Made by a program: the position numbers and the translations under genes. From contig CAMOPX010000004.1 in assembly GCA_946622415.1 (NCBI GenBank), positions 32,009-96,008 of the forward strand: a DNA stretch of 64,000 nucleotides. The letters run 5' to 3'. The notes under the pieces were generated by a model that worked only from the letters and a program-made list of their open reading frames with translations, was not told where the DNA came from and searched no databases. This stretch comes from an uncultured bacterium. Its GTDB lineage: Bacteria > Cyanobacteriota > Vampirovibrionia > Gastranaerophilales > Gastranaerophilaceae. Below, one piece after another: positions 36,405 through 45,156 of this stretch. The first letter of the stretch is position 1. Each line of letters begins with the position of its first letter.

Positions 36405-37814
36405 TCAAATCTGTAATCTATAAGCATTTTCGCCGTGTTGTGAAATATCGAGTCCTTGCATTTCTTCAAATTCTGTTACTCTCAATCCTGAAATTTTATC
36501 TATAATGTATAAAATCAAAAGTGTACCGAAAAATGAAAATACAATACTTGCAACAGTCGAAATTACTTGAGCATTAAATAATTTCATACTTCCGTACAAA
36601 AGACCATTGGCGCCGTCGGGATTTATTAAAACAGTTGCAAAAATACCCGTTAATATCGAACCGACAATCCCGCCTGTGCCGTGGATTCCTATAACATCAA
36701 GAGAATCATCGTATTTGAAATAACCTTTGAAAGTTGTTAAAACATAACAAATCATACCTGTAATTATACCAATAACAATAGATGCCACAGGTGTCACAAA
36801 TCCACACGCGGGAGTGATTCCGACCAATCCGGCAAGAGTTCCCGACATACCGCCCAATACGGTCGGTTTTCTCCTGTGTAAAAATTCAACCCCAACCCAA
36901 GCTAAAAGCCCTGAGGCAGCACCCAATTGTGTATTAATAAAAGCTGTTACGGCGAGTGTTCCTGCAGAAAGTGCGCTTCCTGCATTAAATCCGAACCAGC
37001 CGACCCACAAAAATGCCAAACCGATAAAAGTTAAGGTTAAATTATGAGGGGGCATACTCTCCGTCTTATAACCTTTGCGGCTTCCGAGTGCAATACAGCA
37101 GGCTAGCGCTGCGGCACCTGATGCTATATGAACCACAAGACCGCCGGCAAAATCAATTCCGCCGATTTTTGATATCCAACCGCCACCCCAAACCCAATGG
37201 GCAAGCGGGCAATAAATAAAAGTTACCCATAAAACAAGAAATAATAAATAACTTTTAAATTTAAATCTTTCGGCAAATGCACCTGTGATAAGCGCGGGTG
37301 TTAAACAGGCAAACATCATCTGGAAGATAAAAAACAATTGATGAGGAATTGTTGAACCTTCTGTTGGCGCTAAAGATACATTCTTTAGCATAATAAAATC
37401 AAGATTTCCTATAATGTTTCCGATATCACCGCCAAACGCCAATGAATATCCGTATAAAAACCAAATAACAGATACTACGCCCAAGGCTACAAAACTCTGC
37501 ATTATTGTGCCAAGTACGTTTTTCTTTCTGACCATACCGCCATAAAACAGCGCAAGTGCGGGTGTCATCAGCATAACAAGAATTGATGAAATTATAATAA
37601 AAGCGCAATCTGCGTTATTTACTTTTGATAAATCCTCAAGATTTATGAATTTTGAAGTTTTAACGGAAAATATTGAACCTATAATTAGAGTCGCAAGAAA
37701 AATTATGCTAAATACAATGATTTTCTTGATTCTTGTTACATTGATTTCAATTTTTTCGTCTTTAATTTTGGTCAGCACAACTGAAGCCCCAGTTGGTTTT
37801 GTTTTCTGAGTCAT
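36405..37814 (-). CDS. amtB: Ammonium transporter
   Basis: 469 residues with about 11-12 membrane helices. Family signatures: ALFYGGMVRKKNVLGTIMQS, the twin pore region with ...VWGGGWISKIGGIDFAGGLV HIASG..., and DVIGIHGTGGIVGSILTG. The first 30 residues are a polar extension before an extra helix. It imports ammonium at low external concentration and is gated by PII. It lies between glnA (upstream, with a structured repeat) and glnB. Confidence 0.95.
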   Translation of the reverse strand: MTQKTKPTGASVVLTKIKDEKIEINVTRIKKIIVFSIIFLATLIIGSIFSVKTSKFINLEDLSKVNNADCAFIIISSILVMLMTPALALFYGGMVRKKNVLGTIMQSFVALGVVSVIWFLYGYSLAFGGDIGNIIGNLDFIMLKNVSLAPTEGSTIPHQLFFIFQMMFACLTPALITGAFAERFKFKSYLLFLVLWVTFIYCPLAHWVWGGGWISKIGGIDFAGGLVVHIASGAAALACCIALGSRKGYKTESMPPHNLTLTFIGLAFLWVGWFGFNAGSALSAGTLAVTAFINTQLGAASGLLAWVGVEFLHRRKPTVLGGMSGTLAGLVGITPACGFVTPVASIVIGIITGMICYVLTTFKGYFKYDDSLDVIGIHGTGGIVGSILTGIFATVLINPDGANGLLYGSMKLFNAQVISTVASIVFSFFGTLLILYIIDKISGLRVTEFEEMQGLDISQHGENAYRLQI

Positions 37815-37889
37815 AGTTTCTCCTTAGCTTAAATTTTATAAATAAATTAAAAGTACTTATTTGTTTTTTAGGCATAATTCCGCTCTGTC

Positions 37890-38112
37890 CGTCAGACTTC
37901 ATCAGTCTGACGTCACGAGCTTGATTCGGATTATTCCGCCTGTGAAATCGAAGATTTCTTCGCTTCCTTCGCTTTCGCTTCGGTCGCAACGGCGGTTGAG
38001 TACGGTCTTCGTGCTGGCGGCAAAGCTCATCGCTTTCCCGCACGCACTTCGCACACTTTTGCCCTCATCTGCGTTCGCTAAGTGCTATCGCACTAAGCTC
38101 ACTTGATTCGGG
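37890..38112. repeat. Structured GC-rich intergenic repeat, copy 1
   Basis: About 220 nt, clearly richer in G+C than its surroundings, filling the glnA-amtB gap. Contents: a 9-bp hairpin CGTCAGACT-TCATC-AGTCTGACG (37890-37912); a hairpin GAAATC-GAA-GATTTC (37944-37958); a run of CTTCGCTT-like units; GCAACGGCGG (37986-37995); and a 5-bp hairpin around AGTGCTATCGCACT (38081-38094). The 9-mer TTGATTCGG occurs at both ends (37921 and 38103). A second copy in opposite orientation ends the window. It abuts the glnA stop codon. No plausible protein is encoded; could act as mRNA processing/attenuation signal in the glnA-amtB transcript. Confidence 0.8.
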
Positions 38113-38113
38113 T

Positions 38114-39475
38114 TTATTGCATATTTAAGTACATGTCTACTTCCAGTGGTGTTACATAAGTTCTGAATTTATCACATTCTTTTTCCTTGGCGGAAACAAA
38201 TTCATCATAAATGTGATTTCCGAGAGCATCTTTAATAGTTTCATCATCATCGAGTAAATCCAATGCTTCATCTAATGATGCTGGAAGTGAATCTATTTTT
38301 GCTCTTTTTCTTTCTTTTTTAGTCATTTGATAAATATTTTCTTCAACCTGAAGGGGCGGTTCAATTTTATTTTCTACGCCATCCAGAATTGCACCCAATA
38401 TAACAGCCAAAGCCAAATAAGGATTACAACTCGGGTCAGGCGAACGCAGTTCAACTCTGGTAGAATTACCGCGTTTAGCGGGAACTCTTATTAATGCTGA
38501 ACGGTTCGCAAGACTCCAAGCTAGATACACAGGGGCTTCGTATCCGGGAACTAATCTTTTATAGCTGTTTACAATAGGGTTTGTAATTGCCGTGAATGAT
38601 TTTACGTGTTTAAGTAATCCGCCTATTGAATATAGTGCTTCTTTTGATAATTGATAGGTTCTGTCGGCATCATAAAACAAGTTTTTGCCGTCTTTAAACA
38701 ATGAAATGTTACAGTGCATGCCTGAACCGTTTATACCGAAAATAGGTTTTGGCATGAATGAAGCGATAGCCCCGTTTTCTTCCGCTATTGCGGTTACTGC
38801 GTATTTAAAAGTCATGATATTATCTGCTGTAGTCAAAGCGTCTGCATATTTAAAATCGATTTCGTGTTGTCCTCTGGCTACTTCGTGGTGGCTTGCTTCC
38901 ACTTCAAACCCCATTTCTTTAAGGGTTTTTACCATTGTTCTTCTGATATTTTCGCCTTTATCAACGGGGGCGGCGGAATAATATCCTGCTTTATCATAAG
39001 TATTTACTGTAGCGTTACCGTTTTCATCCTGTTTAAAAATAAAAAATTCAGCTTCAGGTCCCACGTTCATTGTGTAACCTAATTTTTCCGCTTTTGCTAT
39101 CATTTTTTTAAGATTACATCTCGGGCAGCCTTCAAAAGGGCTTCCGTCCGCATTATGAATATCGCAAATAAATCTTGCAACCTTTACTTCGTCGTTGCTG
39201 CGCCAAGGAATGATTGCAAAAGTTTTGAGGTCGGGATAAAAATACATATCAGATGTTTCAATACTTCTAAAGCCTTTGATTGAAGAACCGTCAAGCATTA
39301 TTTCATTATCCATTACTCTATCGAGTTGTTCGCAAGGAACGGACAGATTTTTCATAATGCCGTTGATGTCGCAAAATTCCAATTTGATAAATTCAATGTT
39401 GTTTTCTTCAACAATCTTTCTGATTTCTTCTTTTGTTAATGGTTTTTTGTGGTCGATAATGCTTCGTGTTGCCAT
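38114..39475 (-). CDS. glnA: Glutamine synthetase, type I (alpha)
   Basis: 453 residues. GS-I signatures are DGSSIKGFRSIETSDMYFYP, NVGPEAEFFIF, GQHEIDFKYADALTTADNIM, GINGSGMHCNISLFKDGKN (ATP-binding) and AKRGNSTRVELRSPDPSCNP. The region around the adenylylation tyrosine reads NIYQMTKKERKRAKIDSLPA, the alpha-type form that is not adenylylated, so control is probably by feedback or protein binding. It assimilates ammonium. AGGAG precedes the start and a near-perfect promoter lies upstream. Confidence 0.96.
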   Translation of the reverse strand: MATRSIIDHKKPLTKEEIRKIVEENNIEFIKLEFCDINGIMKNLSVPCEQLDRVMDNEIMLDGSSIKGFRSIETSDMYFYPDLKTFAIIPWRSNDEVKVARFICDIHNADGSPFEGCPRCNLKKMIAKAEKLGYTMNVGPEAEFFIFKQDENGNATVNTYDKAGYYSAAPVDKGENIRRTMVKTLKEMGFEVEASHHEVARGQHEIDFKYADALTTADNIMTFKYAVTAIAEENGAIASFMPKPIFGINGSGMHCNISLFKDGKNLFYDADRTYQLSKEALYSIGGLLKHVKSFTAITNPIVNSYKRLVPGYEAPVYLAWSLANRSALIRVPAKRGNSTRVELRSPDPSCNPYLALAVILGAILDGVENKIEPPLQVEENIYQMTKKERKRAKIDSLPASLDEALDLLDDDETIKDALGNHIYDEFVSAKEKECDKFRTYVTPLEVDMYLNMQ

Positions 39476-39510
39476 GGTTTTTAATCTCCTATTTTTTATT
39501 TATATGGAGA

Positions 39511-39540
39511 ATTATATATTGAGCCGTTTTTGGTTGTCAA
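39511..39540 (-). promoter_or_regulatory. Strong promoter of glnA
   Basis: Perfect TTGACA (39540-39535) and perfect TATAAT (39516-39511) on the minus strand, spacer 18, leader about 28 nt. No GTA-N8-TAC NtcA site was seen at the usual position. Confidence 0.8.
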
Positions 39541-39747
39541 AGAACACGGTTGCAACAAGAATTGTAAAGTTTTATAAAAATGTGAAGAAATTTTTAGTTT
39601 TTAATATTATTTAATCTGAATTTTATAAAATTTTATAAAATTTTGGAAAAATTTAATGATGACTTTTAATTTTTAAAGCAAGAAAAAAATTTTATGTTAT
39701 CTTTACATTTCTTAATGTTAATAATTAAATAAAGAATTTATAAAGGT

Positions 39748-40581
39748 TTAAGAAGCTATTTCCATCTCAATCACATTCAAATCGTTATCAATATTTGTTA
39801 CTTCGGCTTTGCACGGGGGCAAAGATACTTCATCTATTATCCTTGGGTAATGTGCTTTTCCGAATAAACTTTTTGAAAAAACATTACAATCAAGCATTTT
39901 AGTTCCTTTTTTAGCTTTTATTTTCATAATATATCTTTCGGCAAATAAAAACTTATCCCCTTCTTTTCCGAATTCTGAGCTTTGCCAAAAGTCAAAAAAG
40001 TCATTATATCTGTTTAGAGTAGATGTGATGTTTCTGAAATTATATTCTCCCGATTGTATTTCTTTTTCAAAACCCTCATACGGAGTGACACTTCTCCATA
40101 AAATTCTGTCCCTTTGTGACGGGCGCATTTGTTCCGTTATGCTGTCATATAATTCTTGTTCTTTTGCGGAAAGCGGTTCACCCTTTTTTAATTTTTCCTG
40201 CATTTCGGAGTATCCGCTTTGTTCATATTGAACGTCATAAACCGCATCCATGTATTTTTTATCTACTCTTGCAGGATTGGGAATTTGTCCTGCTCTATAG
40301 TACATTGCCATTCTATCCGAATGTTTTTCTTTTTCGCTCTGTTTTTTAAAAGCGGATAAAGCACTAAAATCGTCAAATAAGTGGGTTTTTACTTGAAATT
40401 TCTCTATTTTTTCTCTTGCTTCATCGGATATTACAGGATAGGGACTACGCTCAAAAACATCTGTTCCATATATGTATAAGCCTGTAAAATTCTTTTGATG
40501 ATTGTTATTTAAAGGAACAGAATTTGTATTTTTTAATCCTATTTTATAAATATTTGTATTTGGATTTATTTGTAATTGCAT
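39748..40581 (-). CDS. Candidate ADP-ribosyltransferase-fold effector
   Basis: 277 residues, last gene of the four-gene cassette. The C-terminal 130 residues match the R-S-E pattern of bacterial ADP-ribosyltransferase toxins: LWRSV (Arg153), a Ser/Thr triad TST at 176-178, KIKAKKGTKML, and PRIIDEVSLPP (Glu241), then KAEVTNI as in the LPxGTxFxVT end. The position two residues before Glu241 is Ile instead of the usual Glu/Gln, which can change target specificity or activity. The N-terminus (NNHQKNFTGLYIYGTDVFER) carries NFTG and no signal peptide. This assignment is from motif order only; a family search is decisive. Confidence 0.55.
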   Translation of the reverse strand: MQLQINPNTNIYKIGLKNTNSVPLNNNHQKNFTGLYIYGTDVFERSPYPVISDEAREKIEKFQVKTHLFDDFSALSAFKKQSEKEKHSDRMAMYYRAGQIPNPARVDKKYMDAVYDVQYEQSGYSEMQEKLKKGEPLSAKEQELYDSITEQMRPSQRDRILWRSVTPYEGFEKEIQSGEYNFRNITSTLNRYNDFFDFWQSSEFGKEGDKFLFAERYIMKIKAKKGTKMLDCNVFSKSLFGKAHYPRIIDEVSLPPCKAEVTNIDNDLNVIEMEIAS

Positions 40582-40636
40582 ATGCTTCTCTTTTTATTTG
40601 GTTTGTCCTTCAAATGCGATTAATTGATAAATAATT

Positions 40637-41134
40637 CTATTGATTTAAATATAAAAAATTCATATTGCCGTCATCAAAACTCAAACCTACGGCTTCCAGC
40701 GTTTTTAATTTATTAACGTATTCTCCTCGCAATAAATAATCTTGGAGTATTAGTCCCATACTTTGTATAAGTTGTTTTTTATTTATTGAATCCGTCCATT
40801 TAAAAGTATCCGTTAAGGGAATACAATCTTCATCACAAGCCCAGTCTTCATCTTGCGGTTTATATTTTTTATTATATGTACCCAAGATATCCAATTCCCA
40901 TTTATTTTTGGAATCACTATGCAAGATAAATGCAATACCTTTTACTTCACTCGGTAAATCATCTTTAAGAATATTGTTTATTAATTCAGTAACTTTATTA
41001 TGTAATGCTTGTTGATTAGCTGTTGTGCCGTTAAAACTATTTTGATTAATTTGTTCTTTATTAAACGTGGTTTCTTCTTTAGAATCCGGATTATAAATTG
41101 GTTTATTCAACAATTTTGCAAGTAATTTATTCAC
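40637..41134 (-). CDS. Small acidic protein, candidate immunity protein
   Basis: 165 residues, no family recognised. The N-terminal 35 residues are polar (INQNSFNGTTANQQ). The remaining part is a compact alpha/beta domain with aromatic and acidic patches (HSDSKNKWELDILGTYNKKY, DEDWACDEDCIPLTDTFKW, VGLSFDDGNMNFLYLN), the composition often seen in immunity proteins. It lies between the 144-residue gene and the ART-like gene (24- and 55-nt gaps). The immunity role is inferred from position and size. Confidence 0.5.
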   Translation of the reverse strand: MNKLLAKLLNKPIYNPDSKEETTFNKEQINQNSFNGTTANQQALHNKVTELINNILKDDLPSEVKGIAFILHSDSKNKWELDILGTYNKKYKPQDEDWACDEDCIPLTDTFKWTDSINKKQLIQSMGLILQDYLLRGEYVNKLKTLEAVGLSFDDGNMNFLYLNQ

Positions 41135-41158
41135 ACTAACCCTCTTTTAATTTATTTT

Positions 41159-41593
41159 TTAAATCGATGAATAAAAATCATCTGTTTTTTTGGACAATTC
41201 TAATATTGTTTTTTTAATTTCTTCCAGATTATTTTCATCTTTAATATATTCTTTTATTTCTTTATCGGTACCTTTAAAAAGATTATTTGAAAATAATCTG
41301 TCACGATGTTTATTTTTTACGCTAACGACAAACCTTTTTAATTCAGGTTCTTTTTCATCCTTTCTTATGTATAAAAGCGCTTCGTTATTAGGATGATTCG
41401 GGATATCTATCATGATACCGGCATTTTTATAAAATTTGCCCTTTGATAATTCATTATCAAAAAATACCCCAACTTGTTTCAAGCCGTGATATAAAAGCTC
41501 AATAAATTCATCATCATATTTTTTTTCCACTTTAATCTCGCTTTTAAAAACGGGTTGTTTTTGTCCTATGGTATTTATATTAATTTTATCCAT
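41159..41593 (-). CDS. Small protein in the toxin-like cassette, unknown
   Basis: 144 residues, alpha/beta, lysine- and glutamate-rich, no signal peptide. The N-terminus reads DKININTIGQKQPVFKSEIK and is followed by a domain with YIRKDEKEPELKRFVVSVKN and a helical end (EIKEYIKDENNLEEIKKTI). It is 22 nt downstream of the RSH-like gene. It could be its immunity protein or secretion chaperone. I know no family for it. Confidence 0.5.
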   Translation of the reverse strand: MDKININTIGQKQPVFKSEIKVEKKYDDEFIELLYHGLKQVGVFFDNELSKGKFYKNAGIMIDIPNHPNNEALLYIRKDEKEPELKRFVVSVKNKHRDRLFSNNLFKGTDKEIKEYIKDENNLEEIKKTILELSKKTDDFYSSI

Positions 41594-41615
41594 AATTTCC
41601 TTTCATATTATAACA

Positions 41616-43841
41616 TTATTTTTTATTATGCAAAGCTATTAAACCTTCATCTGTCAATAAATCTTTTTTGCTGCCTAAGGCAGATATTAATTCTTCACTC
41701 ATTTCGGGTTTTTGTGTTTCTATTCCAAGTTCATTCAATCTGTTCCAATTATAAGTTTTTGTTAAATATTCGTTGTATGCTTCATATGTTTTATCATTCA
41801 TATTTTTTATTAACTTGAATACTTCCGAATATTTTGTATCTGATTCTACAATTTTTCCGCTTCTGATGTCATAAGGTATGTGTTCTGCATCCGCAAGGGT
41901 GTTTAATTTCGTACCTCTTATTTGTAATTCACCTTTTAATATGCCGTTTTGACCTTCACTTAGGGTATTCATCTGAGTTGACGCATATCCTGAACCTTTA
42001 ACAGCGCCTTCGGTTTCAAAAATTGCATTTCCTGCTTCATAGGTATTTTCTCCTGTTTTTGTGAATTTGCCGAAGTTTTCAGAGAAAAAAGAATCGTCCA
42101 TTTTCGTTACAATAGTGAGTTTTTCTCCCGTTGCTTCAAAATATGCGTCTGCAATTTCATCCAATTGTTTTCCCGTAAAATATGATGAAATATCATCTCC
42201 GTAGTTATTTAATTCTGTAATATTCAGTTTTGCACCTTCGCCGCTTTTGTTTTTAATTGCTGCAACCAAAGAATCTACAATTTCTTGAGTTTGTTTTTCT
42301 TTTAAAGAATTTAAAATATCCTTGCTGATTTCTTGTAATTCTTCACAACCTTGAGCGTTTGAACCCATTTTGCCGCTTTGCAAAAATTCAACAACATCGT
42401 CGTATGTGTATCCACTATTTTCTAAATATTTTTCTATAAAACTTCTTGTTTCTTTGCAATCTAAACTTCTTAATTGTATTCTTCCGCCATAAGCATCACC
42501 GATTGCTTCATAACAATTACTGTCCGTAACTTCTGTTAATTTTCCTTTTTTAAATTTATTTGCCAGTTTTGAAAATATTGAACCTTCACCTTTTGTTCTT
42601 GCGGTTGTTTCTGCAACACTTTTATTACCTTTTGCAAGTTCATCTATTTCTTTTTTGTATTGATCTAATTCTGTGTATCCGTTTTTTAATTTTTTTGCCT
42701 GTTCTGATAATTCTAAAATCTCTTCATCCGATAATTCAGGAAATTGTTCTTTTCTTCTTAAAAACTCTTTTTCATCTATAATATTTTGTGTTGCAGGTAC
42801 TGTTTTTGCTGTTTCATCCGTTGTGTTCTTATTAACATAATCTGCAAGGTCATCAGCAACATCATCAACTGTGTTTTCCGCATCATCTGCTACATTATTG
42901 ATAACATCGTCCGCTTCTTCGCTAATTTCTTCTGTAACTTCGGTTGAACCTTGTGTTTCTTGTGTTGCTGCTCCTGCCTTATTAAATTTAATAGCAGAAC
43001 CGACACCACCTAAAACTCCGCCGACAAGCGCACCGCCTGCAGCCGTTTTAAACGTGGTTTCAATTAATTTGAGCGGATTAAAATCAATATCTTTTTCAAA
43101 TACCGCATCAATTGCATAGTTGCTTGCTCCCATTATCCCGCCTGATGTTGCGCCTGTCTTAGCACCGGATAAAACACCTTGTTTAACAGCTTCTTTCATC
43201 CCTTGTCCTGCAGCTTGTTGTATTCCTGCGCCCATACCCATTGTGCCTACTGCAACCATACCGTCAATTGCACCTGTTGCACCGTCTTTGGCTATTTTCT
43301 TAACATCTGCAGCATCGCCTTCTACTTTGTTTGTTGCCCTATCTATGAATTTTATTCCTGCTTTTACACCTGCGCCAATTCCTGCTGCAGCTATAAGAAC
43401 CCCCAGCGATAAACCGCCTGTCAAAACCGCAGAACCCAAAACAGCGCTTGTTGCGACTCCTGCTAAAATATTAGATGTCATATTAACAGAATCTTCACGA
43501 CTGTTTTGAAAATCTGTTACTGTTTTTTGGGCACTGTCAAAATCAGTTTTTCCTTCTTTATAGTCTTGAATTGCTTTCTCACATTTTTTTGAATTTTTAC
43601 CAAAATGCAAAAATGATTTGGCGCCATCTAAAAGATTGCCCAAAAATCCTTGTTCATCTTTACCTTCTTCAAAACAATCTTCTAAATATTTTATATCTTC
43701 ATCTTTTAATTTTTCTTCGGGTTTTTTGTTTTTTTCTTCGGTTTCAAAAATAGAAGTTGGAGAATTTTTATCATCTTGTGACTTTGAATCATAAGATTGC
43801 AAATATTTTTCAGCACATTTTTTTTGTGCTATTTCTATCAT
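41616..43841 (-). CDS. Large glycine-zipper protein with C-terminal RelA/SpoT-like domain
   Basis: 741 residues. Part 1 (60-285) begins KDEQGFLGNLLDGAK and then becomes a long hydrophobic Gly/Ala stretch with many GxxxG steps (NILAGVATSAVLGSAVLTGG, AAGIGAGVKAG, GGALVGGVLGGVGSA); it may insert in membranes. An acidic linker follows (300-345). Part 2 (405-662) follows the (p)ppGpp synthetase pattern: A-R-T-K-G-E-G-S-I (R415, K417, S421), GDAYGGRIQL (D449, R454), GYAST (Y619, S621), ELQIR (E638), AEHIPY (H654). The usual H two residues after S621 is Gln, and an insert of about 150 residues separates the halves. First gene of a four-gene operon. Likely toxin; alternatively a regulatory RSH-like enzyme. 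Confidence 0.6.
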   Translation of the reverse strand: MIEIAQKKCAEKYLQSYDSKSQDDKNSPTSIFETEEKNKKPEEKLKDEDIKYLEDCFEEGKDEQGFLGNLLDGAKSFLHFGKNSKKCEKAIQDYKEGKTDFDSAQKTVTDFQNSREDSVNMTSNILAGVATSAVLGSAVLTGGLSLGVLIAAAGIGAGVKAGIKFIDRATNKVEGDAADVKKIAKDGATGAIDGMVAVGTMGMGAGIQQAAGQGMKEAVKQGVLSGAKTGATSGGIMGASNYAIDAVFEKDIDFNPLKLIETTFKTAAGGALVGGVLGGVGSAIKFNKAGAATQETQGSTEVTEEISEEADDVINNVADDAENTVDDVADDLADYVNKNTTDETAKTVPATQNIIDEKEFLRRKEQFPELSDEEILELSEQAKKLKNGYTELDQYKKEIDELAKGNKSVAETTARTKGEGSIFSKLANKFKKGKLTEVTDSNCYEAIGDAYGGRIQLRSLDCKETRSFIEKYLENSGYTYDDVVEFLQSGKMGSNAQGCEELQEISKDILNSLKEKQTQEIVDSLVAAIKNKSGEGAKLNITELNNYGDDISSYFTGKQLDEIADAYFEATGEKLTIVTKMDDSFFSENFGKFTKTGENTYEAGNAIFETEGAVKGSGYASTQMNTLSEGQNGILKGELQIRGTKLNTLADAEHIPYDIRSGKIVESDTKYSEVFKLIKNMNDKTYEAYNEYLTKTYNWNRLNELGIETQKPEMSEELISALGSKKDLLTDEGLIALHNKK

Positions 43842-43948
43842 CTCTTGTATCCTTAAAATAAATCTTATATACTATAAAGTATTTTTTTGATAAAAAATTG
43901 CCTAAAATATTCTTCCTTTGCATGATAGATTTTTTAATAAATTATCGG

Positions 43949-43954
43949 TATAAT
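43949..43954 (+). promoter_or_regulatory. TATAAT box immediately before the amidase ATG
   Basis: A perfect TATAAT lies only 7 nt before the ATG at 43961, without a clear -35 box. If used, the mRNA would be leaderless, which fits the lack of a Shine-Dalgarno site for that start. Confidence 0.35.
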
Positions 43955-43960
43955 TCTTTT

Positions 43961-45142
43961 ATGTACAAAAAATTAATTTTACCCATTTTATTAACAAATT
44001 TACTTTTATTAAGTTCACTATCCCAGCCCCTAAAAAATGTCGGAATAGCAAAATATGCCGTTTTAGAGGTTAAAGAGGATAACTGTCCCATTCGTGAAAA
44101 AGATAATGAAAGTGCAAAAAGATTAACTCATCTTTATAAAAATGCGATTTTGTTTGCGGATAAACAAAATGATAAATATTACAGGGTTGAATTAAAAGAT
44201 AATGATTACGCTTTTGTAAACAAAAAATTTGTCGAGGTTCAGGCAATAATTCCCGAAAAGAGAATACAAAATATAGAAAATATTTCGTTTAAAGAGACAA
44301 AAAACGAATATCAGCTCAAATTTGAGCTTCCTGAATTCAGCGCTTTTATATTCAAAGAAAACGGAAAAAAGCTCTCTTTTACATTATTTGATAACAGATT
44401 CGACCCGACTGAAATTCAGGTTCCCGATTTAATCGACAAATTTTCTCTGCCGAGAAAAATAGATAATAATTTTGAACTTGAATACAAAAATGATAAATTA
44501 TTATTCGGTTACGGTGTAGAAAAATATGAAAAAGGGTATGTTTTATCCGTTAAAAAACCGCCAAAGATTAATCCCAAAAAACCTCTAAAAAATATTAAAA
44601 TTGTGGTTGATCCCGGTCACGGCGGTGTGGAAAAAGGGGCGTGCGCTTTTGATTTGGAAGAAAAAACCATAAATCTTGAAATTTCAAAAAAATTAAGAAG
44701 CGAGCTTAAAAAAAGAGGCGCAAAAGTATTTTTAACAAGAACAAAAGATAAACAGGTAGGATTATATGAAAGAACCGCATTCGCAAGAGAAAAAGATGCG
44801 GATATTTTAATCAGCATACATCAAAATTCTCTGCCCGACAGACGTGATATAGTGAAAAAATACGGTACCGGAACTTATTATTATCATCCTTCCGCGAAGC
44901 CTTTAGCGGAAGCAATTAAAAATAATCTTGTTTTAGCTACAGATTTTAGAGATGACGGCGTGAATTATGCTTCTTTTGTGTTGAATCGTCCGACTTTGCC
45001 CGTCAGCGTTTTGGTTGAATGCGGTTATATAATAAGAAAAGAAGAAGCAGAAAGATTAGCTGATAAAAAATTTCAAAAAATTATTGCAAAAGCAATAACT
45101 AAAGGCATAGAAGATTATTTAACGGAAAATTTTGCCGAATAA
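43961..45142 (+). CDS. N-acetylmuramoyl-L-alanine amidase (Amidase_3)
   Basis: 393 residues from the ATG at 43961, chosen over upstream frames because it gives a signal-like hydrophobic start (YKKLILPILLTNLLLLSSL). The catalytic domain (about 205-390) has the zinc-site motifs VVDPGHGGVEKGA, the E of EEKTINLEISKKL, SIHQNSLP, and LVECGYI. It cleaves the stem peptide from muramic acid in peptidoglycan, most likely for cell separation. The middle part (about 110-190) is beta-rich, similar to AMIN. It is divergent from the toxin-like cassette. Confidence 0.9.
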   Translation: MYKKLILPILLTNLLLLSSLSQPLKNVGIAKYAVLEVKEDNCPIREKDNESAKRLTHLYKNAILFADKQNDKYYRVELKDNDYAFVNKKFVEVQAIIPEKRIQNIENISFKETKNEYQLKFELPEFSAFIFKENGKKLSFTLFDNRFDPTEIQVPDLIDKFSLPRKIDNNFELEYKNDKLLFGYGVEKYEKGYVLSVKKPPKINPKKPLKNIKIVVDPGHGGVEKGACAFDLEEKTINLEISKKLRSELKKRGAKVFLTRTKDKQVGLYERTAFAREKDADILISIHQNSLPDRRDIVKKYGTGTYYYHPSAKPLAEAIKNNLVLATDFRDDGVNYASFVLNRPTLPVSVLVECGYIIRKEEAERLADKKFQKIIAKAITKGIEDYLTENFAE

Positions 45143-45156
45143 ATTTATCTCTATTT

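Noticed and set aside
37861..38106. Overlapping open frames on both strands in the glnA-amtB gap
   Set aside because: The translations are Arg/Ser/Pro-rich and explained by the structured repeat; no start signal or homologous look.
39476..39747. NtcA-type binding site upstream of glnA
   Set aside because: No GTA-N8-TAC sequence occurs at the proper distance from the promoter.
43120..43509. Long Pro/Ala-rich plus-strand frame opposite the glycine-zipper gene
   Set aside because: Complement of Gly/Ala codons gives Pro/Ala/Thr codons; it is a shadow of the minus-strand gene.
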